Position numbers and translations under genes: made by a program. Shown piece by piece: positions 11,434-23,822 of a stretch of DNA of 64,000 nt. This DNA comes from Bugulina stolonifera (taxonomy: Eukaryota > Bryozoa > Gymnolaemata > Cheilostomatida > Bugulidae): assembly GCA_935421135.1 (NCBI GenBank), contig OW285194.1, forward strand, positions 6,646,376 through 6,710,375, written 5' to 3'. The notes below the pieces were generated by a model. It was not told the DNA's origin. It did no database searches and saw only the letters and a list, made by a program, of their open reading frames with translations. Position 1 is the stretch's first letter, and each line of letters begins with the position of its first letter.

Positions 11434-13768
11434 TTAGCCAAAGAAAACGAGAATGTTCATGCTCTTGGCCTGGTCCACTATGCACTGGTAATAGCTTCGG
11501 GTTCTCACCAGGGCACATAGAGAGTTGTCATAAATTGCTGAAAGTAAATCAGAGCAAAAGTGCATCCAGCACGCTAAGATACCGAATATATTTGGTAAGG
11601 TGTTTCGTAGCCATTGCCTATTGAGTATAGAATATGTACAGCTGTTATCTAGCCATGGAGATACAAAAAGATATTCAGTGATGAGAAGTGCAATGACAGT
11701 TGACAAGCATTATAGACCTAATAACCAGGCATGCTATTCTAATTGAAAACAACTCTTAATTGTAAATTAACAAGAGTACTAGTAGCCTAATTAGAAAAGT
11801 CAGTTAATGTAATTTTGTACTTTCGGAATTCAGTATTTAAACAACTTTGCTAAGTCAGCTGCCTTTCAATTTAGATAGCAAGGCCCTTTCTGTCATGTAG
11901 GCCTATGTCAGGACAATGAGCCTTGTATGAAATATGTGTGTTGGTGCTTTAGATAACACGCAAGTGTGTTGTGTTCAGTCGAAAAATACTTTCACTATAA
12001 TAGGCTGCACGCAGTAATACTGTATATTCTAGAGAATAGCACAGATATTGACAGGCTATTTATGAAAAAGTGAACACTTAAATTTTTATATTTTTTCGTG
12101 AGGCAACGATACTTACATGTGCAGTGGTATCCATCAGGTTGATTCTTCAGCATCAGTTGTCCGTCGTAACTCTCACAGAACTGATCGTACCCTCCAAGCA
12201 TGCAAATCATTCTAACACTCTGAGCTAGAAATTCTTGCCTGTCCTCTCTCAATAGTAGCTCCTGAGCATACAGGCAGTTTTGAAAGTAGAAGTATAGCTC
12301 AGCAAGCTGTTCAGCAGCCTGAAATGATTATCACAAGTACATTACATACCATGTAGATTTCCTACAGCAGTTTCCTGGTAATGCATACTGGAGTGTTCAA
12401 GACTTAGCAAAATTATTGCAACATTTTGAGATAGAAAATACAGCGTGGAATATTATTTTATCTTATGGCATAATGAGTGATAAAGCTAATAATCTAGCTT
12501 GAGCCAGCAATCCTGCAGCAGGACATGCCCACAAAGGTATGAAATATGTGTTGCCTTTCTAATAGCTTTTTACATGTACTTACATGTACTTGAATGTATT
12601 TTAGTGCATATACAGTAGGCTAAGTATAGTATGAGAAATCTCATCAACAACCTTAATGCAGATCAGCAGTCACATGTACACTGGTGTGTGGTACTAAGAA
12701 ACTATTTAGTATGGGAATGCCAGATTTATTGTAGAATTGTGTATCCTTACCTGAGGTTTGTTAAAGCCCAGGAAACATTCACAGTCTCTCACCTTACAGT
12801 ATTTCTCAAAAACGGGCATAGTATGGTCAGGACTGTAATCCTGCAAATATGACAGTATTATTAATCTATAAATTCTAGTGGTAGATAGCACAGCTTTCTC
12901 CTCTGACAGCCAACAGATCTGTTTCTGCTGAAAGGACTTTTAAAAAACTTTTTACACAAACTTTTGGGCTCTGTTTGAATCAGAAAACAAACTCAGGGGG
13001 CCATGTACTCCAATTTAAATTAACATATTACATAAAACATTTCCTTTTCATCTTTTCACAAGAGCAGCAAGATAACATAGGTAGGGCAAGTGCAGAGTTT
13101 AGAATCCTCTGTAAACCCCTTGGTTTGTTTAGCTTTGTTTCTGACGGCCGTTTTATTTCATAGATAGAAACTACTCTATTAGTGTCTTCACAACCTCTTG
13201 GACCAACCTGGTTAGCAAGTAAAAAATCTTTAGATAGACCTGGGATTTAGCTTGGTAGGAGTCACTGACACAGCCTGTTCTTTCATGTAAAAATAAAATT
13301 TTTTAATTTGGCAATGCAGGTGTGTTCACAATAATTTGACGAATGTGGGCCAAAGAATTCTTGAGCAGGTTGACCTTTGCCTGAAATTTAGGTTACGGAG
13401 ACCTTATATTACGGTAATTGCATCATGCTATCATATACTATTGTCTTACCAGCCACTTGTCTAATAGAATAGTGAGATCGAGGCTCCTCTGTGCTATAGT
13501 TCTATTCACAAGCTGAGTGTAAGGATCCTTAAGCTGTGCTTGTGTGCTGGAGGTAGATAAGAGAGTCACAATCACCGTCACTATTAAACAGAAAATTTAT
13601 TTGTGAAATGGTATCATTGATTACTATCATAACTCACCTTACATAATATTATAAAACAATATTATGTTATATTATATTATGTCAATGAGATGATATACAT
13701 GCAGAGAGTGTCTTATATACCTGTATCTACTTACCCATAAGTTGTAGATAGTTTTCTAAGCCCTTCAT
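11434..13768 (-). CDS. Small secreted Cys-containing protein, paralog 1
   Basis: Five exons: 13768-13735, 13580-13450, 12840-12751, 12318-12117 and 11537-11434 (stop), giving 186 residues. Exons 1, 3 and 5 have exactly the same lengths (34, 90 and 104 bases) and phases as those of the gene at 15781-17877, which fixes the start at 13768 over an ATG nine bases upstream. The N-terminus gives a hydrophobic stretch (VTVIVTLLSTSSTQA) that fits a secretory signal peptide. The mature part has an exon-3 pair of Cys in KYCKVRDCECF, a QNCLYAQELL segment in exon 4 and a closing CALVRTRSYYQCIV motif that matches CSLIKASSYGHCII in the paralog. It is therefore a disulfide-type extracellular protein of unknown function. 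No known domain is recognised. Confidence 0.75.
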
Positions 13769-14519
13769 ATTATGCATATGCCTAGCTGTAGGACGATGTT
13801 GAATTCTAAAAGGTTGTCTGAATTCTGGTTCCCTTATCTCACCAATCCTCTTTAAGTAGGGTTCACTATAAACTTCAGTAATAGGAAACCACATTACTGC
13901 ACCAATATTGTCTCTGATAGCTACTATACTCTGAGACAAGGTACTTATACTTTGTTACAACTGTAATAATATTTGTGTTAGAGATTAAGATTATAATTGT
14001 TGTTTTATTCAATGAACTAACAATTGTAACTCAAATACTAGAACTATAATTGTTGACTTTGGTCTCAAGAAGACACACACAGACAATGAAATGAAGAGTA
14101 TAGTTATGTATGCAACCATGCAATTTATTAAAATAGTATTCTAATAATAATAATAATCAGGGATTAACAAGTGTACATGATAAAGTAGCTCAGTGCTTGT
14201 ATAACTATGCAAACATAATTACATCATCATAGAAATTCCACACAGAGAGGACAGATGAATAGACAAGCTATAGCCTATTTACATGTAGGTAATCCAAAAC
14301 TTTCAGACTACTGATTACTACATGACATGCAATCTGTCATGCTGTGCTGCACTGCACTGTGCTATGCTATGCTACGATGTACTATGCCATGCTACGATCT
14401 GCTATGCTGTTCTGTGCCGTGTTGTGCTTATGTATTATGGACTTATGGTATGGCAGTTTTTATACACATTGTTTTTGTACCATGCTGTGTTGTGTTTTAA
14501 TAATAAATCATGTTTTATT

Positions 14520-14690
14520 ATTGCTGCTACTTTATGTTATGTTATCAAAATGTATGTGTTATGTTATATGTTATCACAATGTATGTGTTATGTTATGTTA
14601 TCACAATGTATGTGTTATGTTATGTATTATTTTTTATGTTGTGTATTTTATGTCAGCTTATAAATTTTATGTACATGTACATGTTGTGCT
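14520..14690 (+). repeat. TATGTGTTATGTTATCACAA minisatellite
   Basis: Tandem units of about 20-27 bases containing ATGTATGTGTTATG and TTATCACA, degrading into ATGT/GTTATG-rich simple sequence. The adjoining 14338-14440 stretch is a GCTATGC/TGTGC-rich simple repeat. The open frames here are low-complexity artefacts. Confidence 0.6.
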
Positions 14691-15780
14691 TCTAATACGT
14701 TTATTTCATTTAGAGACCCTCAACTCAGTGTAGGCTACTAATACCAAGACTGACTACACCAGGCAATACTAGACACTAACAGGCCCAGTAACTGTTACAA
14801 ACAACGCAAGGACTAAGCTGCTACTTCACACAATGCAATAATTATACCTGTTGCATAAGGCAAAGAAAAAGAACTATCATAATACTAATTACAAGTAATA
14901 ATATTGACTACTAACAGACATAGTACAAGGGTACACACTACAAGAATAGGCCTGGTTTACCTCACCTGTTCCCAGCTGAACAATTGGGATTATAATATTA
15001 TTAACAATAATGCAGTTAAACATCCTAGTAAGCTAAAGTGTATATTATTATGATAATGATAATAATTATAATGCTGGTTTCATTACAAAATGAACTACAC
15101 TAATTACAATAAATAAAATGTACTGTGAATGCAATAAAAATTATTGTATACAATAAAAGTCCACTTCAATTTTCGTTAATCAGAATCTATTCTGAGAGAT
15201 ATTGGCAGCCTAAACATTTATTTGCTCCTTGGTGGGACCCATTAGTTTAGTGTACACCATATTTGACACTGAAACTAGACATATCACAGGCTACACTATT
15301 ATTCCCTATCACACAGGCAAATGATGTAACCATAATTTACTGTTGGGTAGATTTTGTAAACATACTGCGCAAAACCTAAATATGCATTAATTTTACTATT
15401 TTCATAGCTTACAAGTAGATACATTAGTAACTGAATTCAAGTCAACTTTGGGCTACAATTCAAACTTCAAGATTTTGTAAGTTTTGGTGCATTAAGTTCT
15501 TGCTTGCAATTATACAATATTTTACAGCACATGAGAATAATAATGTCTCTTGGAATACAACTGTTATCTCAGTGATATATATTTATGGTGTACAGGGTAC
15601 TTTCTACATGTAGGTAGCGATAACACGTGGTGACTGAATCATGAAATATTTTATTAGGTAGAGAGTGCATGACAACATTAAAGTAGTAAAAGACATGCAA
15701 AAAGAAGAATGTTCTGCTTAATTGTTTCAGTTTGCACTGTCACCTTTTAACCAATGAAATGGCTCCATGTGGCAACGTGT

Positions 15781-17877
15781 CTATTTACTTGGAGAAATCA
15801 ATTTCCTCCTTGTAGCTTCAGCAATAATACAGTGTCCATAGCTGCTGGCTTTGATAAGAGAACAGATGGCCTTGTCATGGATCACTGTAAAAATACACAT
15901 AGAAATAAAATCATATTATAATATTCAGTCTGTTAGTTGAGGATTTAAAATTGAACCTGTCTAAATAGAAAATATAACTTCAATACTAAGATGCTTTATG
16001 AATCAATACACTATTAACAAACCTCCGCACTCTGTTCCGTAGGGATTGTTTGCAAGTCTATGTCCAAATGGCACACAGTATGGGTCCCAAAGAGCACAGA
16101 TAAGGTATTCACTGTTTTGTCTCACAGTTAGTCTGTCTCTAGAATACAGCAAGTCGTCTTTATACAGACAATTACTGTAGTCAAAGTGGGCTCTGGCAAA
16201 CCGATCAGCAACCTAGAACGACATAATTGTTGCAGGTGTATACATGCATAAACAAATGAAAAACTTGCAAAGATCATACATGTAAAAGCCATTCTAAGAC
16301 TTAATTCTGCGGAGGATGAATGCATCTTCTTTTGTTGTACATGACATACATGTACTATAATATTCTTCCAGTTGTCACAAATACATAGTCTAAACTACTT
16401 TATGCATGTAACATAATATTATGTTTGGAAGTCTAAAACCTACACCTACAGTTAGGGGAACAAAAGATGGTAGCAATGTTTTAGTTGGCCACCATCATAA
16501 CCGGAAGTTGTCTCCTCTTACCTGCCTTGCATCACGTGACAGGAAGTTGGAACAGTTTTTTATTGGGCAGTAGTGGAGTAAAACAAACAGTCCCTCATGG
16601 TCAAAGTTCTCCTGGAAACATTGCAACAAACAAATATTATTATATCACTAAGTGTGGACATTATTACAAATGTAACATACAGCATGTGTAGAATGATTAA
16701 ATTCATGAATTAATCCTGTGTTCTTGGCATTATCAGCAAATAGAGTAGAAAAGCAAAAAAAATTAGGAAATTCTCTACCAACAGCCAAATCAAAAGGAAA
16801 GCAAAGCATATTAATAGCACTGTTTATATTTCATATAGGTTAATTCAGAAGCATTTTTCAGTCACAAACTAAATAAATAATAACATTCACATGTAAGTTG
16901 GGCGTTATAAGTACACCAATATATACATGTACAAGTAGTTTGAAATTAAGGATGTTAGATTTTCGAAAAAGTTTGACAAGTAGCGTAGGGGCACTTTCCA
17001 GCAGCATGAGAGTTAGATGGAAAAATTTGAAAAAATCAACAAGTTTCAATAGTAGGCCTATAATTATAATAAATTATACCAAAGACAATCGGATTTGTTG
17101 ATAACACTGATATTTATTCTGTTGAGCTTGAGAGACGTTTATTTCAGTGAGTTTATATGCCAAAAATACTTTACAGAGAGGAAATTTTGATTAACTTCTT
17201 TTTTGCTGCAGGGGAAATGTAAAATCATGATGATAATATATAAGGTTTAGCTCACCAGCCAAGTGTCTATAGGTCTAACAAACTGGGAAACTTTCTCTGC
17301 GATATCTTTGGTGATAAAATCAGCACTCCTTATTGCTCTAGTATCTGTTAAGCCACACAGCAAGGCCGATGCCACTGTAAACACAACATAATCATTGCAC
17401 ATGTAAAGTATAACAATTATAATAATTATATAGTAGACCTTAATGTTAGAGCATGTCAGTGAGTTGGAATATGCCATGCGCTTATATCGTTGCTGTTATT
17501 TCACTGCCATTTACCCAGCAAAAAAACTCAACGCTACAAGGTTGGAGCAGGCAATTTAAAATATCCGACTCTGTTACAGTAATATATTACATTATATATA
17601 TATATAATTATTTATTACACTGTTGCATGGTAGCCTATCTATAATATTTTTATTCTTGTGGACACTGAGGCTAGTATCAATAGAGCTTCAATAAATATAC
17701 AGTAAATGCAATAATATTATGGAAAAATTATTAGACTGTTTTGTATTCTGAGCATTTCAAAGCATTTAAAAAACCAACTGTCTTATTTTGATGAATTTTG
17801 ATATACAGAACCACATAAATTTCTACTGTTATGCAGTACTTACCAATAACAGAGACTAATCTGGTCAGACCACTCAT
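15781..17877 (-). CDS. Small secreted Cys-containing protein, paralog 2
   Basis: Five exons: 17877-17844, 17374-17256, 16611-16522, 16212-16023 and 15884-15781 (stop), giving 178 residues. All joins keep frame and use GT-AG. The N-terminus (MSGLTRLVSVI, then VASALLCGL) is a clear signal peptide. The mature chain has Cys pairs in HYCPIKNCSNF, a NCLYKDDLLYSRDR segment, LICALWDPYCVPFGHRL, TECGG and a closing CSLIKASSYGHCII. It is a tandem paralog of the gene at 11434-13768. The exon layout and Cys framework are conserved while the rest is strongly diverged, which is typical of fast-evolving secreted proteins. A possible AATAAA is the complement of 15650-15655. Function is unknown; matrix, immune or digestive roles cannot be told apart from sequence. 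Confidence 0.78.
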
Positions 17878-18870
17878 TTTGACTTTTAGATTATACATGG
17901 AATTCTACTCTCCAGTATGTCAGGTAAACTTCATCTACCTCACCACCAGTTTAACCACCACTTATATAGTAGAGTAGACAACTACCTGCACCTAAATGAT
18001 ATCTGGTCACCTGGTGCTTAACATTGGAAAGACCAACTGAGTAAGTACTTTAAAACCATAATTACAGTGTACTACATGTACACTGTAATTACCTGGTTTG
18101 ACATTGTTTCCATTAAAAACCAGGTCAACTTTCTTTCTACACAGCAGCAAAGGAGGAAAGCCTTTGTAGTGGCACAAAGTTAAATTTTGTTTAGTTGTGA
18201 AGAAGAAAGTCTACTATAATTTACCTAAATAGTTAGTTAATCCCTATAATTATGTAGTGGCATGGTGGAAAGAAGAATATTCAACAACAAAAGAATTTTT
18301 ACCTAACATGAATAGGTAGCCTATGTCTTGCATGGTGTTATATACAGGAAATCTCTGTCTTTAAAAGCACAATATTGTTAAGGTGATTTAAGCTGTCTTA
18401 GTACTATGTCATAAGGCAGCATACATGACAGGCTAAAATGAACTTTTGCATGTGAGAATATCATTATTTAAGGCAGTAGCCTATAAATTTGGAGGTTTTG
18501 AACTCAAACATGTGAACCTATATCAGCTGTATGAGTTATAATAATTTCTTTAGTTAGGCAAAGTGAGGAATTGGTAGTAGTCTCCAAAAATAAACTTTGA
18601 CTTTGTGCTCACTGTTAGCAGAACGAATAGGAATGCTTCAGATGGTATTTCAGTGAACAAGCAAATGGTTAAATTATGCCAGCATTGTTCCAATTGCAAG
18701 AATGACCTTGATATTTCACTTTAAATATTATAATGTAATATTATGTTGCAAGTACGTAATTCATTTGCACAAATAAATTTTGGTCTGTCCTACTGTAGTA
18801 TATGTTAGAGGCTGCCTTCTTTACGTCATGTGAACAAAGGGAGGTAACTTCCATTATTTACAAACAACGT

Positions 18871-18957
18871 TTATAATAGTTACTAGCTAGTAGAGATTCT
18901 CACTCTAATAATATTGTTATTAGAGTGTGAATCTCTACTAGCTAGTAATTACTATAA
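18871..18957. mobile_element. Near-perfect 41-base-stem hairpin
   Basis: The left arm contains TACTAGCTAGTAGAGATTCT and the right arm contains its reverse complement. Pairing runs from TTATAATAGT to ATTACTATAA with only a couple of mismatches and a loop of four to six bases around TATTG. So little divergence between arms suggests either a recent palindromic MITE insertion or a transcribed hairpin. The family is unknown. Confidence 0.65.
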
Positions 18958-19039
18958 GGTACCCAAGAGAACTTTCCATCTCAATTCTTTTTGGAAATAC
19001 ATGCAGAAATGATGTATTTAGCTCACAAAAACAGCGAAA

Positions 19040-19107
19040 GGTCCTGGTCTAGCGGCTAGAGCTCTGGTTTGTCATGTAGGAAATCTTGGTTTGAGCCCCA
19101 TAAGGTC
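19040..19107 (+). mobile_element. tRNA-like SINE head
   Basis: It contains an A-box-like TGGTCTAGCGGCTAGAGC and, about 45 bases on, a B-box-like GGTTTGAGCCC (19088-19098). Acceptor-stem pairing is poor and a short AT-rich body follows. This is best read as a tRNA-derived SINE or degenerate tRNA copy rather than a working tRNA gene. Confidence 0.5.
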
Positions 19108-20971
19108 ATTTGTAGGTAACAAAAATTGCTAGACCGTCTGCTTGTAATCTATAACAGACTGACTTAGAAGTGCTACGTATTTAAATTCCACAATGTTTAT
19201 TGAGAGGGCAAAAGAGGGTCAGAAAAGTTCAAATTGGGCTGACGGTTCAAACTTGCATCTTTACTGAATACTACAATTTGTTCTAGAGCAAATCGGCCAC
19301 AGCTTCAAGGAGCATTGTGGTGATTGGTCAGTAAGGTCAGTATAAGTTTTTAAAAATTAGCTTTTAGTTTATGGCTGAATATTAATTGAGGCCACTAGTG
19401 GACTGGTACTGTGCATTGCCTATTATAATAGAGCCATGCCAAAGAACAACAAAGTGGCGCAGTGGAAGCTCATAGCCTATGGTGTAGAGGCTAGAGGGAA
19501 GCATATACAATGTAATAGTGCTTTGTTTGCTTGGTGTTATACAGTAGGAATTAACTGTAAGTAAAGCGTATAATTATAACATACACTCTTATAAGTGCAT
19601 GTACTAATACACTTGCATAATTACTAACTTGAACAAGCAAGAAATAGATTAGTTTCCCCTTAGTTAAGTAGTTATTTAATCCCTAGAACTTTAGTACAGG
19701 GATGGTAGAGAGAATATTTGGAGAGATAGAATGAGAGACAAAGACATTGTTACCCAATGTTTTGGTAGCCTTTGTTCCTTACTTGGCATATTCTAGAAAA
19801 GTACTGCTAATCATTGAAATAATTTTAAACTACATCATAGCAATTTAGTTAAAAACAAAACAATATACATGTATGTGAATATACTGAGTTGTAGCAACTA
19901 GCTTTTGCTGTCATAAAATAGTGAACATGTACATTGTAAGTCTAAATTGAATAAAATATCTTTAAATATAAACCCAAAGCATTATGCTAAACATTATACT
20001 TTTACACCTGTTGGATGCATTGGTATAATAAGGGTTTATGAATTCATTATGTGTACTGGGAAGTATTACAAGTAGCCTTTAGAATAATACCTTTACCAAG
20101 CATAGGTATTCAAGTACATGTAGCCTTTAGATTATATCTTTACCAAGCATAATGAGTAAATACAGATAGCTAGTTGTAGAGCATAGTGTACCAGTTCCTT
20201 ACTAAGCAAAAGGCTAATGTCAGTTTAGAGGTTAGGCAGTAGGGTTAAAATCTGCAAGTACGGTTTGTGTATTGTTTCTGTGTTGTTTTTGTATTATTTT
20301 TTATTGTTTTTGGTGGATTTTTTTTTCATGACATACGTACGTTTCTGTTGGTGTGTCGGATACCATGTGGTTTATGTCTTGTTTACTTAGGTTACGAACA
20401 CATACATTTAATTTATAAGGAATAAAGTCCTACACAAAGCGTAAAGATACCCAGTCAACCCGACACCTCATACTGGCACAATATGAATGCATATAATATT
20501 GCCCAATGAGATACCTGAAAAACTTCATGAGAAGCAGGACCAGTCTCTGATCGTTTCTACAATACATTAAGCTGCATGTAGTGACAGCAATATTATACAT
20601 GTAGGGATCAATATTATTTAAAAAAACAGAGGCTAGAGCTGTTTGTGCATTTAGACTATTGTTTATGTCACATTTTAATAAAGAGAGATATTGATGGTGT
20701 GTTGGGTTATGCCTTTGACTTGTTAAAATATGAAACTGACCCAGGAAATACAACGTATCTAAACACAAATGAGAATTAAGCTACTTTATGATTACTAGTA
20801 TTGACAACTTGTTGCAATAGCTAGCTACTTGTATGGCAGGCTATCACATCCGTATTGGACCAATCCCCTATTAGATCCCGAGATTTACATTTTTCCTCTT
20901 TATGGTTTTGATTCTTATCATGGCTGAGAAAGTAGGAGTTATCTTCCATTAAAATTTGTTAGAAACTTTTG

Positions 20972-21040
20972 GTGAAAATTGGAAGTTGTCTTCTTGATAT
21001 ATTTTATGATCAACAAAGATAAGGCAACTTCAATTTATTA
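20972..21040. mobile_element. Short hairpin with AAGTTGTCTT arms
   Basis: AATTGGAAGTTGTCTTCTTG pairs with AAGATAAGGCAACTTCAATT across an AT-rich loop. It resembles the cores of the hairpins at 3236-3365 and 3568-3672, so it is probably a member of the same dispersed family. Confidence 0.4.
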
Positions 21041-22537
21041 GCGTTGTTGATACGAAGGTTGGTATATTTACTGTAGCCTGCGATGTCAGAGTATTAACAT
21101 GGTGTGTTAAGGTAGTACTATATGTTGTTAAGACATACATGTACATACATGTATAATGCAAGTAATACAAGGTTTAACACAACATGGTTATACATGTGTA
21201 AAATTGCAATTGAGTTTAGTTTCCATAAATTGCAATTTATATAATTGGGCATGTTCACCAGTATGGTGCAGAAGCAGCAGTATGCGCACCTATATGTATA
21301 TGTTGTAATATTCACATTTCATTATATTTCTTATTACAGGAATGCTGGCAATTTTCCATCACATGCAAACATAAGGGGTCATTCTATTTATACTCTTTAT
21401 TTTGGGTAACATCACCACACATGATAATTTGCTATCTACCTCGTCCATCAGTTTACTGCAGTATACCATCACAATATTTGCTTTGCTTTCCTCAGTCAAC
21501 TGAATGGTTTCAGTTCCAGTCTAACCTGAGAGCATATAATTGCAGTTTAAGTGTTAGACACATACATGTACAATGTACAATGTACATGGATGCATGCTCT
21601 TGAACCCCCCCCCCCTTTTTGTAATTTTGGTTTCACTGTGGCAGATTCACTATCCAAGCTAACAATAATATTGTTTATGTGATTTAATATCAATACATGT
21701 ACATTTATGTACATGTAATATAATAGTATTTGCAGTCATGTGTAATACATACACAACCTACAGTAAATTTTATATTTCAGTATTTCTGCTGATTATATTA
21801 TACTATTACTACTGTAGGTGCAGCAGCAGAGAGCTTTGGTAAATTTGATTATCTTGGAGCTCTACTGGAATATGTGTAATAGAGTTAGTCAATCACAGCA
21901 CAGATATCAGTAAGGTAAGTACATTGGTCTTTATCACAGCACTGCCAGAAACAGTATTATAAGTGTATCATTAGAGCTAATAATAACAACTAGTAAGACT
22001 GGGCATAGTCGAAATATTCATGTAGAAAGTTTAAAAAAATGTTGCCCAGGTTTTATTTCACAATCCCAGGGTAGGCATAAATACATGAAACTACATTACA
22101 TATTATTGAATTACATAATTTAATACAGATCAGGGTATGTTCTATCACAATTCATCACAGATGTTAGCGAATAAGTTACATGTACATGTAGCTATTCAAC
22201 ATTGAATCTTGTTTGATTAACTCTGAGTAATAGGTAAATTAATGCCATACATGTACATGTTTAATGTATTATTGTCCATCGAGAACTTCTTATACCCAGT
22301 AAGCATAAATAATTTATATGTAACCTGAGTAAAAGGTTTGAACACTGGTATTAAAAAAGGTCAAGCATAGCATAAATATTGTATATTGATCATATCTAAT
22401 TTGGGCAGCTGTTACACACTGCATAGACTTCAGCTGAGATGATAAAACAAACAGAAGTTACTATAATGCACAGCAGAATTATAATTTGTAGGCTACAAGT
22501 GCATGTACAGTGCATAATATATATGTTGTATTAATAT

Positions 22538-23085
22538 TGTAATGGTTTTTGAGAGGTTGTGTGTGTGTCGTCCTAAGACGGCCCTTTGCCCGAAGTGAAG
22601 AACCTATAAATGGTACTAGGTCTTCTCATTACACGAAAGATCAACAGGTACTAGTAGTCCAATGACTACTCGAGACAACCCATGTGATCCCAAGATGCTT
22701 GCTATACTGAGAAAGAGTATGTTCTGACCTAGCAGAAAGCTCGGGAGACAAGGTCGGGACCTTGACAACTGGAACAACCAGTACTACGCAGTGAAGACTC
22801 TGTATAAGTAGTATAGAAGTGTCTTTATTGAGATCCAAGCATCAACTGGGACAAAGAACATATTAAAAATAGTGCCCCTTATATACTATTAGAACATAGT
22901 GTCATAAAAGGCCGACTAAGTGTCGTCCGGAAATTGCACAACAAAATGGCGGCCGAAAGCCTGATGCCCGGACCCATTGCATGTCGAGTACAACAAAAGA
23001 TGCTTAAAATCATCCAATTCATGTACAAAATGAATGTTAGCTAATTCTGAGAGGTCGGCCCTCTTTACATGGGTATAAAAAGGCC
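22538..23085 (-). mobile_element. Diverged LTR-like copy
   Basis: It matches the solo LTR at 57779-58585 over about 540 bases in the same orientation. It starts TGTAATGGTTT and keeps the GTCGTCC block, the ATTACACGAAAGATC block, the TCTTTATTGA block and the GAGAGGTCGGCCCTC...ATGGGTATAAAA block. Read on the minus strand it has a TATATAAGGGGC TATA box followed by an AATAAAGACAC polyadenylation signal, the usual order in an LTR. The far end beyond about 23085 no longer matches and no clear terminal CA or target duplication is seen. No reverse transcriptase or integrase is nearby. Confidence 0.6.
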
Positions 23086-23822
23086 ATAATTGCTCAGTAA
23101 TGCACTTAATAAGTGTATAAATGATACGTTACTACAGAGACAAGTTAATACAGGCACGTTATGCAAGAATTGTTCATAACAAGTACAATGTAATATAAGA
23201 GGCTGAGCATAAAGTTACATTAAATAAATTTTGGAAAGTAGTCAATGAGAGCATTACCTTGAAAGATCACAATTTACTCAAAACCTCCCCCACGACTCTC
23301 AGTTTACTAAAAACCTGTGTCACCAGTTTTCAGCAAAATCAAATAGTTGTTCTACTACAGGTCACCACTAGATGTGTATTAGACTAGCAAATATGACTTG
23401 CTGTAAAACAGCCATAATCTGTTGTCAGGGACCTGCATGTACAGTACAATGTATGCCGAATGGAAAGGTAAAACAAAAGTGGCCCCATGTCTTGTCTGCT
23501 GTACTAGGGTGTGAGGTAGCCATTAGTTAGACTACTCTGTCACAGTTATTTTCAGATGATCTAGCTATACATGTAATAAATTGAATGGCCGAATTGCAGT
23601 TGTGAAAAGCAATGACTTGCCAAAAGGAAGGTTTTAAAACAACACCAAGGTCATAACAGTGTATAAAATGTATCAATAGTTTTGAAATATAGCATTTACA
23701 TGTATGTATTCAGAATATTGAGTTTCAAGTTTAATGTCTGAACAGTCCTACGTCTGTATTACAATACTAAAACTCGAGGCAGTTGAAAAAGTCTTACAAT
23801 CGTGTTTATAGAAGCATCAGCT

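Larger units (their letters stand above)
17900..22537. other. Gene-free stretch with small mobile elements
   Basis: No exon is supportable on either strand. It holds a near-perfect hairpin at 18871-18957, a tRNA-like SINE head at 19040-19107, a hairpin at about 20972-21040, a short poly-C tract near 21606 and many TACATGTA palindromes. Confidence 0.55.

Noticed and set aside
14322..14733. Overlapping plus-strand open frames of 60-130 residues rich in Cys, Tyr, Met and Leu
   Set aside because: They follow TATGTGTTATG and GCTATGC tandem repeats in all three frames; the composition is that of simple sequence and no splice or homology support exists.
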